This document shows positions 13,289-21,144 of a stretch of 64,000 nt of DNA, one piece after another; positions within the stretch are counted from its first letter, which is position 1; the number at the start of each line of letters is the position of its first letter. Where the stretch lies: IMG/VR virus record IMGVR_UViG_3300021185_003040, positions 1 to 64,000 of that record. One strand, given 5' to 3'. The notes below the pieces were generated by a model that was given only the letters and a program-made list of their open reading frames with translations, ran no database searches and was not told the origin of the DNA. Both the position numbers and the translations under genes were made by a program. This stretch comes from a virus.

Positions 13289-16018
13289 TTACCAACCTGA
13301 ATTCTTTTTAACTTTGATTCCAGATGAGGTTAATGTTTCTTCTAACTCTGATATAGCGTCAACGACCGGAGATAGGTCCATTTTAGGAGCTCCTCCTGTT
13401 GGGGTATTCTTTTTAACTTCTGCAGTATTGCTCGTGACTAGATCTTTAACTTTATTAAGTGCCTTACCAATTACACTAGTGGCTTCGCCAGAAGTTTTAC
13501 CTTGTCTAGCAACTGCTTTATCCAGGGCGTCAACTGCAGTTGATAATTCTGCAACAGCTTTCAATAGATCATCAGCTAGGACTTTCATTGGATTATTATC
13601 CTGTTCTGCTAATTTACGTAAAGAATCGAACATCTTTGTGGTTGCGTTGATTGCACCAATATTCATCTTGTTAGATTCCTTTGCAAGTAAACCATAATTC
13701 TTAGCAAGCGTTCCAACATGTTTTGCTGAACTTCTTAGGTAGTCTACTCTACTGTAGTTAGAGAATGGTAATAGTGCGTTAAGAGCTTTAATTCCTTTGT
13801 TTTGATATTTAGCTAATTCTGCAAAACCTTTTCCAGCAGCAGCTACAGCTGGTCCTAAACTAGTAATACCCTTTTTTCTGCTTATTAATTTATCTAGGAC
13901 TTCAAATGGTCCATCTGTTTTAGTCAACCCACCAGTCACAAAATCTAACACCTTTCCGGCACCTGAAGCTACGCCAGTTAATAGTCCACCAACTGCTTGT
14001 CCAGCCAATGCACCAACTAATGCTAACCAACCGCCTGCAATTGAAACTAAACCGGCGCCTAGGGCTGATAAATTTTCTATTCCAAGTTCTTCTTTTATTC
14101 TAACAAATGAATCTATCATTCCGTTAACAGGAGCTAATAACATATCCGTGAAATTTTTACCAATTGCTCCTAAATCTGGTAATTTGCTAAATATCCAAGC
14201 AACTGCCCATATAGTACCTGCTAATAATATCATACCAAGGGCACCTAATCCTAGTGCTGCTGCACCTACACCTGACGTAGCAATTAAGCCGACAACACCA
14301 AGTGGAACTGCAAATGCAGAAATAGCAAACACAGCGCCTATAGTCCATTCAATAGGTATTGGTACAAAACTTCCTGGTAAAACTGAGAATATCCATGCAG
14401 TTGCAAGTACTGCGATACCAATCGCTGCTATGCCGACTAGTCCCATTGCCAAGTCTTTAAGGCCAACTCCAAATGTTTTCATCAGTTTAACTACTATCAT
14501 AAACCCAAGGCCAAAGATAGCTACCGCTAATCCTGTTTTTAATGACCATTCAACTGGTACTGTTTTAAATTCATCTGGTAGATATTGGAATATGAATGCG
14601 ACTGCTAATATACCTAAAGCTATGAATCCCATGGCTAATGCTGCAAGTCCAATTTCCTTTATATCCATTCCTCGAGTTGCTTTAGAAATAAAATAAAATG
14701 CTATACCAAATACTGCCATAGCCAAACCTACCTTTAAACTCCATTTTGCTGGGGGTGCATTATATGCCTTTACTTTTGCTAAAAAAGTAAACATTAAAGC
14801 TACAGCAACAATAGTACCCGCAAGTAGAGGGACGGCTAAAGATGCATAGAGTATCTCCTTTAATGTTTTTCCTTTAATACTTCTTAATATCATCACTAAT
14901 GGAATAGAAAATATGAAAAGAGCAAAACCTGCCTTTAGAGTCCATGATGCAGGTGGAGCCACATAATTACCGCTTAATCCTTCCATTGCGTAAGAAACTC
15001 CAGCAATTGCTAAAGCTATTAATGGTATTGCAAGTGCAGCAAATATCATTTGTTTAAGATTTAATCCTTTGACCGATCTTAGTATTATAGCAAGTGGAAT
15101 TGAAAAAACAAAAAGCATTAACCCTGTCATAAAAATCCAATCTAATGGAGGTCCTGCGATAAAGGTTTCTGGCATCATGGCCATGGCTCCTGCGACACCT
15201 GCTATTGCAAGTGTAATTGCTACCATAACTAACATCGACATTGCTATTGTTTTTGCTCCATTTTTATCCATTCCTATTCCGCCCTTCTTTAATGCCATTA
15301 CGACACCTAAAAATGCCATTGCCATGGGTTGTAGTGCAAATCCTATTACAGCGGCTGATATTAATTTCTTTAATTGAACGGGTTGTACTGCTGATAAAAT
15401 ATAACTTGAAACAGTTATTAATACAGCTGCACCTAATACAACCATAAATGCCATTTTCATCGCTCCATTTTTAGACATTTCATCTCCACCTGGACCTAGT
15501 GCGCTTTTACCGGCAGCTCCTCCAAATTTAGATATCGCAAATTTACCTGCCATGAAACCCAACCCTCTGACGGGTGAAAGTAACATTAACATTTCTACCA
15601 TTGCTTTAACCAATGGAATTAATGCAAGTGATATAAGAATGGCTGTTGCTAACTGAGCAACCGAAACTGGAGCAATTCCTTGCATAATATAAGAAGCGAG
15701 TGTAACAGCGCCAGCGGCTAACACTACCATAATTCCTAGCTTAGCAGCACCTCCAAGGCCAAAGCCTCCTTTTTCTCCTCCTGCTTTACCAGCTGCCTTG
15801 CCTCCCTTAATATCATTATGTAAATCTGTAATTGCAGTCTTAATATCTAATAATACATCAGTTTGTCTTTCTAATATACTTTTAACATTATCGCTACCCT
15901 TGATTAGAACATCTACGCCTAACGCGACAGCAGACATTTTATTGTCTGTATTTTCACTTGCCTTAGCTATCCTCTGTAAAGGAGATAACAGTATGTTGTC
16001 CTTTGCGTTATTGGCCAT
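13289..16018 (-). CDS. Putative tail tape-measure protein with tandem hydrophobic repeats
   Basis: At 909 residues this is the largest product of the tail block. Polar coiled-coil ends (residues 1-75 and about 690-909) flank a very hydrophobic centre containing tandem repeats. Two units of about 100 residues share K-x-x-x-MVVL...VSSYI/ASYI followed by V-x-L/A-x-L; then five units of about 65 residues share P-x-x-W-[ST/I]-x-K-x-G-x-[AM] followed by an LKEI/LKDL-like turn and a hydrophobic segment ending before the next PP-x-W. It lies directly after the gp26-like protein and its frameshifted extension, the position of tape-measure genes in tailed phages. If extended as alpha-helix, 909 residues could span about 136 nm. 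The tape-measure call is from context, size and repeats; no direct match to T4 gp29 is visible. Confidence 0.6.
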   Translation of the reverse strand: MANNAKDNILLSPLQRIAKASENTDNKMSAVALGVDVLIKGSDNVKSILERQTDVLLDIKTAITDLHNDIKGGKAAGKAGGEKGGFGLGGAAKLGIMVVLAAGAVTLASYIMQGIAPVSVAQLATAILISLALIPLVKAMVEMLMLLSPVRGLGFMAGKFAISKFGGAAGKSALGPGGDEMSKNGAMKMAFMVVLGAAVLITVSSYILSAVQPVQLKKLISAAVIGFALQPMAMAFLGVVMALKKGGIGMDKNGAKTIAMSMLVMVAITLAIAGVAGAMAMMPETFIAGPPLDWIFMTGLMLFVFSIPLAIILRSVKGLNLKQMIFAALAIPLIALAIAGVSYAMEGLSGNYVAPPASWTLKAGFALFIFSIPLVMILRSIKGKTLKEILYASLAVPLLAGTIVAVALMFTFLAKVKAYNAPPAKWSLKVGLAMAVFGIAFYFISKATRGMDIKEIGLAALAMGFIALGILAVAFIFQYLPDEFKTVPVEWSLKTGLAVAIFGLGFMIVVKLMKTFGVGLKDLAMGLVGIAAIGIAVLATAWIFSVLPGSFVPIPIEWTIGAVFAISAFAVPLGVVGLIATSGVGAAALGLGALGMILLAGTIWAVAWIFSKLPDLGAIGKNFTDMLLAPVNGMIDSFVRIKEELGIENLSALGAGLVSIAGGWLALVGALAGQAVGGLLTGVASGAGKVLDFVTGGLTKTDGPFEVLDKLISRKKGITSLGPAVAAAGKGFAELAKYQNKGIKALNALLPFSNYSRVDYLRSSAKHVGTLAKNYGLLAKESNKMNIGAINATTKMFDSLRKLAEQDNNPMKVLADDLLKAVAELSTAVDALDKAVARQGKTSGEATSVIGKALNKVKDLVTSNTAEVKKNTPTGGAPKMDLSPVVDAISELEETLTSSGIKVKKNSGW

Positions 16019-16032
16019 TGATTAAACTAAAT

Positions 16033-16263
16033 TTATCTGATCTCTTTTAGGGCGCCTTGTACACCTTGATCTTTTGATGATTTCATAGAACCTAGAACTT
16101 CCTTTAAGGCATCTGGATTTTCATGAAAATAACTTATTATTGCAGAAACGGCATGGCGACCAAGTGAACTCATAAATTTCTTAAATTTATTCTCTAAAAT
16201 TAATGAGGTACCGAGTTCTTGTTTTTCGGAAATAATTTCTTCATATGTTTTTACACGTTTCAT
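16033..16263 (-). CDS. Small helical hypothetical protein (76 aa)
   Basis: A 76-residue helical protein (YEEIISEKQELGTSLILENK) 14 bases upstream of the tape-measure candidate. It has its own late-type box at 16293 and is preceded by a terminator hairpin. Probably a small tail or assembly component; no family recognised. Confidence 0.6.
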   Translation of the reverse strand: MKRVKTYEEIISEKQELGTSLILENKFKKFMSSLGRHAVSAIISYFHENPDALKEVLGSMKSSKDQGVQGALKEIR

Positions 16264-16292
16264 AATAATCTTATAATTTTATTTAGTTTATA

Positions 16293-16305
16293 GTCTATAT
16301 ATTAA
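16293..16305 (-). promoter_or_regulatory. Late-promoter-like ATATATAGA box
   Basis: Minus strand TTAATATATAGAC, 30 bases before the start at 16263 and overlapping the descending side of the terminator. It matches the recurrent late-type box. Confidence 0.5.
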
Positions 16306-16334
16306 AGGAATAACGGGACAGTTCCCATTATTCC
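16303..16334 (-). terminator. Terminator hairpin after the gp26-like/frameshift unit
   Basis: A 12-bp stem (GGAATAATGGGA with TCCCGTTATTCC on the minus strand, one G-U pair) with a four-base loop, followed by TTTAATATA. The stem is better paired as minus-strand RNA than as plus-strand RNA, supporting a minus-strand terminator. Confidence 0.6.
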
Positions 16335-16345
16335 TCTAAAGTTTA

Positions 16346-16648
16346 TTATAATTTAGGAACTGATATTTTTGGAATATTCATTTTTGGAATTTTCATATTC
16401 TGTTGCATCTGTTCACTTTGTTCCTGTTGTCCCTTATTAGCTTCATTTTCTTTCTGTAAATGATCAGTTAGATCTTTCACGAGATAGTAAAATTCATAAT
16501 AATCCATGTTTTCCAATTCGGAAGGTTGTACATGTAAGACCCTATAGATATGAAACTTCGTTTTAAAGAAGTTCTCCAGAGAGATCTTGAACAATGAATA
16601 AAGATTTGATTCCGTCACGAAACCCAATCGGAACGAGGACCTCGTCAT
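16346..16648 (-). CDS. +1-frame extension of the gp26-like tail assembly protein
   Basis: This 100-codon frame overlaps the last 86 bases of the upstream gene. The upstream frame ends CTT CTT TAA, and a +1 slip on CUU-U would continue as K-T-K-F-H-I-Y, adding 72 residues (helix SELENMDYYEFYYLVKDL, a Gln/Glu-rich linker and a K-x-N-I-P-K-I tail) for a 392-residue fusion. The site is the same CUU-U slip used in bacterial prfB, and GGAG lies just upstream. Overlapping, frameshifted chaperone genes directly ahead of the tape-measure gene are a conserved feature of tailed phages. It could instead be an independent gene from the ATG at 16648, but its first 28 residues look like shadow sequence. Confidence 0.6.
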   Translation of the reverse strand: MTRSSFRLGFVTESNLYSLFKISLENFFKTKFHIYRVLHVQPSELENMDYYEFYYLVKDLTDHLQKENEANKGQQEQSEQMQQNMKIPKMNIPKISVPKL

Positions 16649-17525
16649 CCTCGTGCGGTACCAACATCTCAGGCTGGATTCCGACTTTTAATTTTTCTGC
16701 TAATTTGTATACTAAACTATATTTCTTATTTGACCAACCATTAACTTCCATTTCGAAATTAAAAATAGTCTTATCAGTATATTGTCTCCAATCATTTACG
16801 ATGTAAGGAATTATTTGTAGAATAGATTGATCTGCTATTTCTCCTTTTTCCTGCTTATCTTTAATATGTTTAGTCATTTTTTGCATCACTCCAATACTAG
16901 GTGGAGTCATTTCAATTATACCGAAAGATTTTGTTTCAATTTTAAAACTCTTAGATTCTTGATCATAATACTTATCTAATTCTGCTGGTATTTTAAAATA
17001 TTGAAAATACTTCTTATTTACCTCAGCCGTATGTCTACCTCCTTTTTTATCTTGATAAGGAACTGTCAATTGGCTTTCAGGTTCTGGGAAAGTAAGATCT
17101 CTAATAGCTAAAACTAAATAGAATCTATCTTCCTCTAAAATATCTCTATAAGACATTCTTTTAGCTCCTGATGTAATTCTTACACATGATTCAATTATGT
17201 TATTTAATTTTTCATCAATATCTAGTACATTATTCTCGTCTACTGTAGAAAAGTGTCTAATTTCTGAAACTTTTGCAGCTCTAATAGAAATTTCTGATTT
17301 TTCATTGTAGAACATTCCACCTGAAGGAAGTTCTGCATGAGAAACACTATGATATCCTAAATGAAAATCTGCTTCCTTAGCTTCCTGTGGTTTAAACTTA
17401 TTCATATCCACCTTTCCTAGATCAGCTGGTTCTTCAGCTTCTACGGGTGCATTGTTTTCGTTATCCTCTATCATAGCTTTATATTGCTCGTCAAGGTTAA
17501 CCGGTTTGTTTTTGTCTTCGCTCAT
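16563..17525 (-). CDS. T4 gp26-like baseplate/tail assembly protein
   Basis: The 320-residue protein has an acidic N-terminal arm (1-50), then HAELPSGGMFYNEKSEISIR and VSEIRHFSTVDENNVLDID, followed by DRFYLVLAIRDLTFPEPE. The LPS-x-G-x-x-Y start followed by an E-x-x-x-x-T segment is the pattern I associate with the T4 gp26-type base-plate protein family. T4 gp26 is about 208 residues, so this copy is longer. Its C-terminus contains the putative +1 frameshift site. The position upstream of the tape-measure candidate supports a role as chaperone or hub assembly factor. Family assignment is from motif memory. Confidence 0.55.
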   Translation of the reverse strand: MSEDKNKPVNLDEQYKAMIEDNENNAPVEAEEPADLGKVDMNKFKPQEAKEADFHLGYHSVSHAELPSGGMFYNEKSEISIRAAKVSEIRHFSTVDENNVLDIDEKLNNIIESCVRITSGAKRMSYRDILEEDRFYLVLAIRDLTFPEPESQLTVPYQDKKGGRHTAEVNKKYFQYFKIPAELDKYYDQESKSFKIETKSFGIIEMTPPSIGVMQKMTKHIKDKQEKGEIADQSILQIIPYIVNDWRQYTDKTIFNFEMEVNGWSNKKYSLVYKLAEKLKVGIQPEMLVPHEDDEVLVPIGFRDGIKSLFIVQDLSGELL

Positions 17526-17531
17526 GTTTTA

Positions 17532-17750
17532 TTATTTAGATTTGAGTTGTTTAATTCTATTTCGATCCCAACTCTTTTGAAGATCGCTTTTTTTATCTAT
17601 TTCTTGTCTTATTAAGTCTCTGATAAACGCCGAAACTGAAACCGGTCTCTCTCCATTTTCAATCGCCTCGTTTAGTATAATCCTGTTTATTATAAACACT
17701 TCTTCTTCAGAGAGTAATACCTGTAATTTCTTAGTTAGTTTACTGGACAT
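17532..17750 (-). CDS. Ribbon-helix-helix-like small protein (72 aa)
   Basis: The start KLQVLLSEEEVFIINRIIL is followed by helices with VSAFIRDLIRQEID, the strand-helix-helix pattern of CopG/Arc-type DNA-binding proteins. Residues around SVSAFIRDLI resemble the second helix. It sits between the tube protein and the gp26-like gene in a late operon. It may be a regulator, or a small assembly protein that looks similar. Confidence 0.55.
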   Translation of the reverse strand: MSSKLTKKLQVLLSEEEVFIINRIILNEAIENGERPVSVSAFIRDLIRQEIDKKSDLQKSWDRNRIKQLKSK

Positions 17751-17784
17751 ATTATTATATCATTATATTATATTTTAGTTTCAT

Positions 17785-17816
17785 AAAAATAGGACGGACT
17801 AATTAAAGCCGTCCTA
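17785..17816 (-). terminator. Terminator after tail tube gene
   Basis: Minus-strand stem TAGGACGG/CCGTCCTA with an 11-base loop followed by TTTTTATG, starting 11 bases after the tube gene stop. A clear rho-independent type structure. Confidence 0.8.
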
Positions 17817-17827
17817 CTCTTAATAAA

Positions 17828-18382
17828 TTAAGCTAATACTTCTTTAAAAGTATCACATTTCCATGTTACTTCTAAAGCAGCTGCTTCTGGAGATTCATAA
17901 CTTAAATCGTTAGTGAATGGAAGTCCAGAATTAATCCAGCAATCTTCTAATGTTATAGTTCTGTAAATATCACCAGCTCTATTGAATTGTACGATTACGA
18001 TTGTTCCAGTATAGTCTTTCTTTAAGCCCATTACACCAGTCTGTGGATCGTAAGCTAAGTTATACCATTGTCTCATTGTTTTATATAAATAAGCTTGGTT
18101 TGCCTCGTTTAAATTTAACGAAAAGTTAATACCCACCGTAAGTGTAGTATCATCTGGCATTCCAGCGTATGAACGTGAAGAGAATTTGTATTTCTGTGCT
18201 ACCTCTCCAGGTGCTTTATATAATTCCAACCCGCTAACAGAGTTAACATGTTGAAGTAATAGCGGTGCGTCAGCAACTCCAGCAGGAGGTAAAATAGTTA
18301 CCTCAAATAAGTTTCCTTGTACTGGTTCGAATTGTCTACCCGCCTTACTAGTTTGATCTTGTGAATAGTGTGGTAAAGCCAT
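17828..18382 (-). CDS. 19: Tail tube protein gp19
   Basis: The 184-residue protein has the tail-tube layout: an N-terminal arm, NLFEVTILPP strand, HVNSVSGLELYKAPGEVAQKYKFSSRSYAG and the C-terminal VTWKCDTFKEV. T4 gp19 is 163 residues. It stacks as hexamer rings on the baseplate under the sheath and conducts DNA. It is directly downstream of the sheath gene, as in T4, with a late-type box between and a terminator after it. Confidence 0.9.
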   Translation of the reverse strand: MALPHYSQDQTSKAGRQFEPVQGNLFEVTILPPAGVADAPLLLQHVNSVSGLELYKAPGEVAQKYKFSSRSYAGMPDDTTLTVGINFSLNLNEANQAYLYKTMRQWYNLAYDPQTGVMGLKKDYTGTIVIVQFNRAGDIYRTITLEDCWINSGLPFTNDLSYESPEAAALEVTWKCDTFKEVLA

Positions 18383-18405
18383 AAGTCTTTATTGTTTTAT
18401 TTTTT

Positions 18406-18417
18406 ATTATATATCTT
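18406..18417 (-). promoter_or_regulatory. Late-promoter-like ATATATAAT box before gp19
   Basis: Minus strand AAGATATATAAT, 24 bases before the tube start. A variant of the recurrent late-type box. Confidence 0.55.
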
Positions 18418-18418
18418 T

Positions 18419-21082
18419 TTAACTAAAGTTTCCTGTTGAAATTTCACCAGTATTTAAAATCGTCGTTCTGTGTACAACTATTTCTAAACCTTTAACTGGC
18501 TCAACAAATGTATCTATGATACCGATGTTGTTATCAATTACCTCACCTGTGTTATTTGATTGATCCATTACGTTTTTGAAATCATATACACCACCATCTT
18601 GTCTAACTGATTCCATTAATGAATCTGCTAGAGTTTTGATTTCTAATCTAGTTTGTGCATTGTTAAATTCGAATACGTAATCCTTAAGGATATCTGCCAT
18701 TGCATCTTGAATGTAAATTAACACTTCTCTAACATGAGCTGAAGATAGTGATGATTTAATAGATTGCTGTGCAGTTTTATTTCCTAAGATAGTTAAACCA
18801 ACTCCTCTTTGGAATACAATTGGGTTATAACCAAATGGCTCTAAAATGTCTCTATCTGATTTGTCAAAAGAATATTCAGCTCCTGCAACGTTAGTTCCAG
18901 CAACAACACCTCTTCTAGGACCAGCGACAATTGACCATGGTAAAGCGTCTGTGTATTTATCAATATAGTTATTAGATACATAAGCAGCTGGTGGAACGAT
19001 TAAATCTTTTCCATTTTCTCTTACAATAAGACCAGGACCATAGTAGAATGCAAAGTTTGCACCATCTGCGATACTCGGTAATGTATATAGTGATGTTGGA
19101 TTTTGATCTAAGTTACCTCCATCTTTAATGTATGAAGTTTTAAATGAGCCAAATTGATCTTTAAATGAAGGATCCGTAGATTCTTTAAAGTCTTTTACCA
19201 TTGGTGCATTTAATATAGCTGCTGCGTTTTGTCTTTCTTTTGCTAATTGAGATAATTGAATTTTATTTTGTAATCCATTTAAATCGTAAGATCCAAATGT
19301 ATCAACAATATATCTAAAGTCAATTGCATCTTTATCTACTAAACCAGTTGCCAATCCTGTTCCTAATGAAATAGCCTGTAAACATGAAGTAATAGTTTCT
19401 GCTTCAATATCTGCGCCATTTAATACGAATGGAGTATATGAAACTGCTGCATCTTCTAAAGATTCAACAAATGCAGTAGGGGCAACTAAAGGAGCCGCTT
19501 CTGATAATTTAATAGTCCATACTATTTGTTCGCTTTCGTTTTTAGAAACAGAAACCTGCTCAACTAGAGCTAATCTTTCACCTGTTCTGATATAATTTCC
19601 TTTTTTAACTTCAGGATTAAATGTAGATAGTGCACCAGTGTATGTAAATATTGCATTAGTTCCATCAGCAGAGTATGTTAAATCCGACCCAGGGAATAAT
19701 ATTGTTCTATTTGCAATGTCGTAAGATAATACTACTTGATCTTGAGCGGCTTCGTCAAATGTGTGACCAACTAAATCGATTGGAGTATCTCCAGATTCGT
19801 CAGTTACTAAATCTTCAGCAATTGCACAGAATAAACCTGTTCTTCTTGCTTCAGCGTTAATCATTGTTTCGATATATACGTTTCTTCCTTCTAAGTCTTT
19901 AAAACCTGGAAGCATTGAACCTGTATAAGAACCTATCATTTCAACTTGTCTTAAGTTTGCAAATTGTTCTATTAGCTCTTTTCTTAAACCTTTATTGTCA
20001 AAGTAATATCCATAAACTGGATCAGTGTCCATTGCCGCAGCATCAAATTTACCTTTGAATACAAATACGTCAATCATATAATCTGACATTAAATCTTTAT
20101 TATCTAAATATGCTGGAACATTTCCTTCTCCATACCATTCTCTTGCAGTAACATCAAAGCCAGCAGTATCTTGTGCTTTTCTTGTGAAAACTGTGATTGG
20201 GGTTTGTTTAATATTTACAAAGTTTAAAACTTGATTAGAATCCTGTCCTAGTGTTTGTAATACTTTTTCGTCAGAAGGAATCATGAATTTATCCGTGTCA
20301 AAGAAATTAGCATAAGCATAGTCTCCAGTTTGGTGACCTAATTCAGGATATGTTGCAATAGTAAAGTCTGCTAAATATTCTGCTTCTGTATATAATTGTT
20401 CTTCAGTTCCTGCATTGTAAATATCAAATGTAGTTGCTCCAATGTAAGATGCATCTAATACATCACTACTAGGTGCGATACCTATCATAGTATTTCCACT
20501 AGAGAATGACACTCCAGTTATTTGTGCAACAGTTCCATCTGATTGTAATAAGTAATCGTTAGTTGAAATAGATCCAGTAAAATCTTCTCCAACGATCTCT
20601 ACACCCTGTCCTGATATACCACTCGCTACCGTTAGAGATGCAAGTGTAAGAGTATTAGTAATTGCCGGAGCAACATAAGCGACTTTTACATCACCTTCAA
20701 CCCATGTGTTTCCAGCTGGTCTTTCCATTAAGGGATCAGTTTTATATGATCCATTTGTTGAAATTTGTGCAGCTGAAGCTAAATCATTTTCTCCAAAATG
20801 AGCAAGGTTAAGAGCTAGGATAGGTCCTCTTGAAAGAGCAGCCTTAGCTGATCTGTGGAAGAACATTCCTTTTTTCTCTAACGACTTGTCGATGTTTCCA
20901 TATACTTGAATGAATGCTTCAACGTTTTCGATTAATACTGGTGTATTATAAGGTCCCTTTCTTGAGTGACCAACAACCAGCCTAAGAGTAGAAACGTCAA
21001 TATTAGCAGTTTGGGATTTATCAAATTCCAATCTGTAAACGCCTGAACTCTTGAATTGTAATAATTGAGGACTTAGTGCCAT
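18419..21082 (-). CDS. 18: Tail sheath protein gp18
   Basis: The 887-residue protein begins with a conserved beta segment (FKSSGVYRLEFDKSQ), and the C-terminal 250 residues hold the sheath core signatures: YGPGLIVRENGKDLIVPPAAYVS..., AGPRRGVVAGT, and a final domain with REVLIYIQDAMADILKDYVFEFN and NTGEIS. T4 gp18 is 659 residues, so this copy has more than 200 extra residues, probably surface domains inserted in the first half (about 130-560). It forms the contractile outer tube. A late-type box lies 32 bases upstream. Confidence 0.92.
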   Translation of the reverse strand: MALSPQLLQFKSSGVYRLEFDKSQTANIDVSTLRLVVGHSRKGPYNTPVLIENVEAFIQVYGNIDKSLEKKGMFFHRSAKAALSRGPILALNLAHFGENDLASAAQISTNGSYKTDPLMERPAGNTWVEGDVKVAYVAPAITNTLTLASLTVASGISGQGVEIVGEDFTGSISTNDYLLQSDGTVAQITGVSFSSGNTMIGIAPSSDVLDASYIGATTFDIYNAGTEEQLYTEAEYLADFTIATYPELGHQTGDYAYANFFDTDKFMIPSDEKVLQTLGQDSNQVLNFVNIKQTPITVFTRKAQDTAGFDVTAREWYGEGNVPAYLDNKDLMSDYMIDVFVFKGKFDAAAMDTDPVYGYYFDNKGLRKELIEQFANLRQVEMIGSYTGSMLPGFKDLEGRNVYIETMINAEARRTGLFCAIAEDLVTDESGDTPIDLVGHTFDEAAQDQVVLSYDIANRTILFPGSDLTYSADGTNAIFTYTGALSTFNPEVKKGNYIRTGERLALVEQVSVSKNESEQIVWTIKLSEAAPLVAPTAFVESLEDAAVSYTPFVLNGADIEAETITSCLQAISLGTGLATGLVDKDAIDFRYIVDTFGSYDLNGLQNKIQLSQLAKERQNAAAILNAPMVKDFKESTDPSFKDQFGSFKTSYIKDGGNLDQNPTSLYTLPSIADGANFAFYYGPGLIVRENGKDLIVPPAAYVSNNYIDKYTDALPWSIVAGPRRGVVAGTNVAGAEYSFDKSDRDILEPFGYNPIVFQRGVGLTILGNKTAQQSIKSSLSSAHVREVLIYIQDAMADILKDYVFEFNNAQTRLEIKTLADSLMESVRQDGGVYDFKNVMDQSNNTGEVIDNNIGIIDTFVEPVKGLEIVVHRTTILNTGEISTGNFS

Positions 21083-21113
21083 AGTTATTTAATTTTATTT
21101 TTTTATTTGTTAA

Positions 21114-21124
21114 TCTATATATCC
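21114..21124 (-). promoter_or_regulatory. Late-promoter-like GGATATATAGA box before gp18
   Basis: Minus strand GGATATATAGA, 32 bases before the sheath ATG. One of the best matches to the recurrent late-type box. Confidence 0.65.
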
Positions 21125-21144
21125 GTGTAAATCTGGAGTTTAGT

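Noticed and set aside
14148-15377. Long plus-strand open frames opposite the tape-measure gene
   Set aside because: They are reverse-complement shadows of the hydrophobic repeats, with Pro/Ile/Thr-rich low-complexity products.
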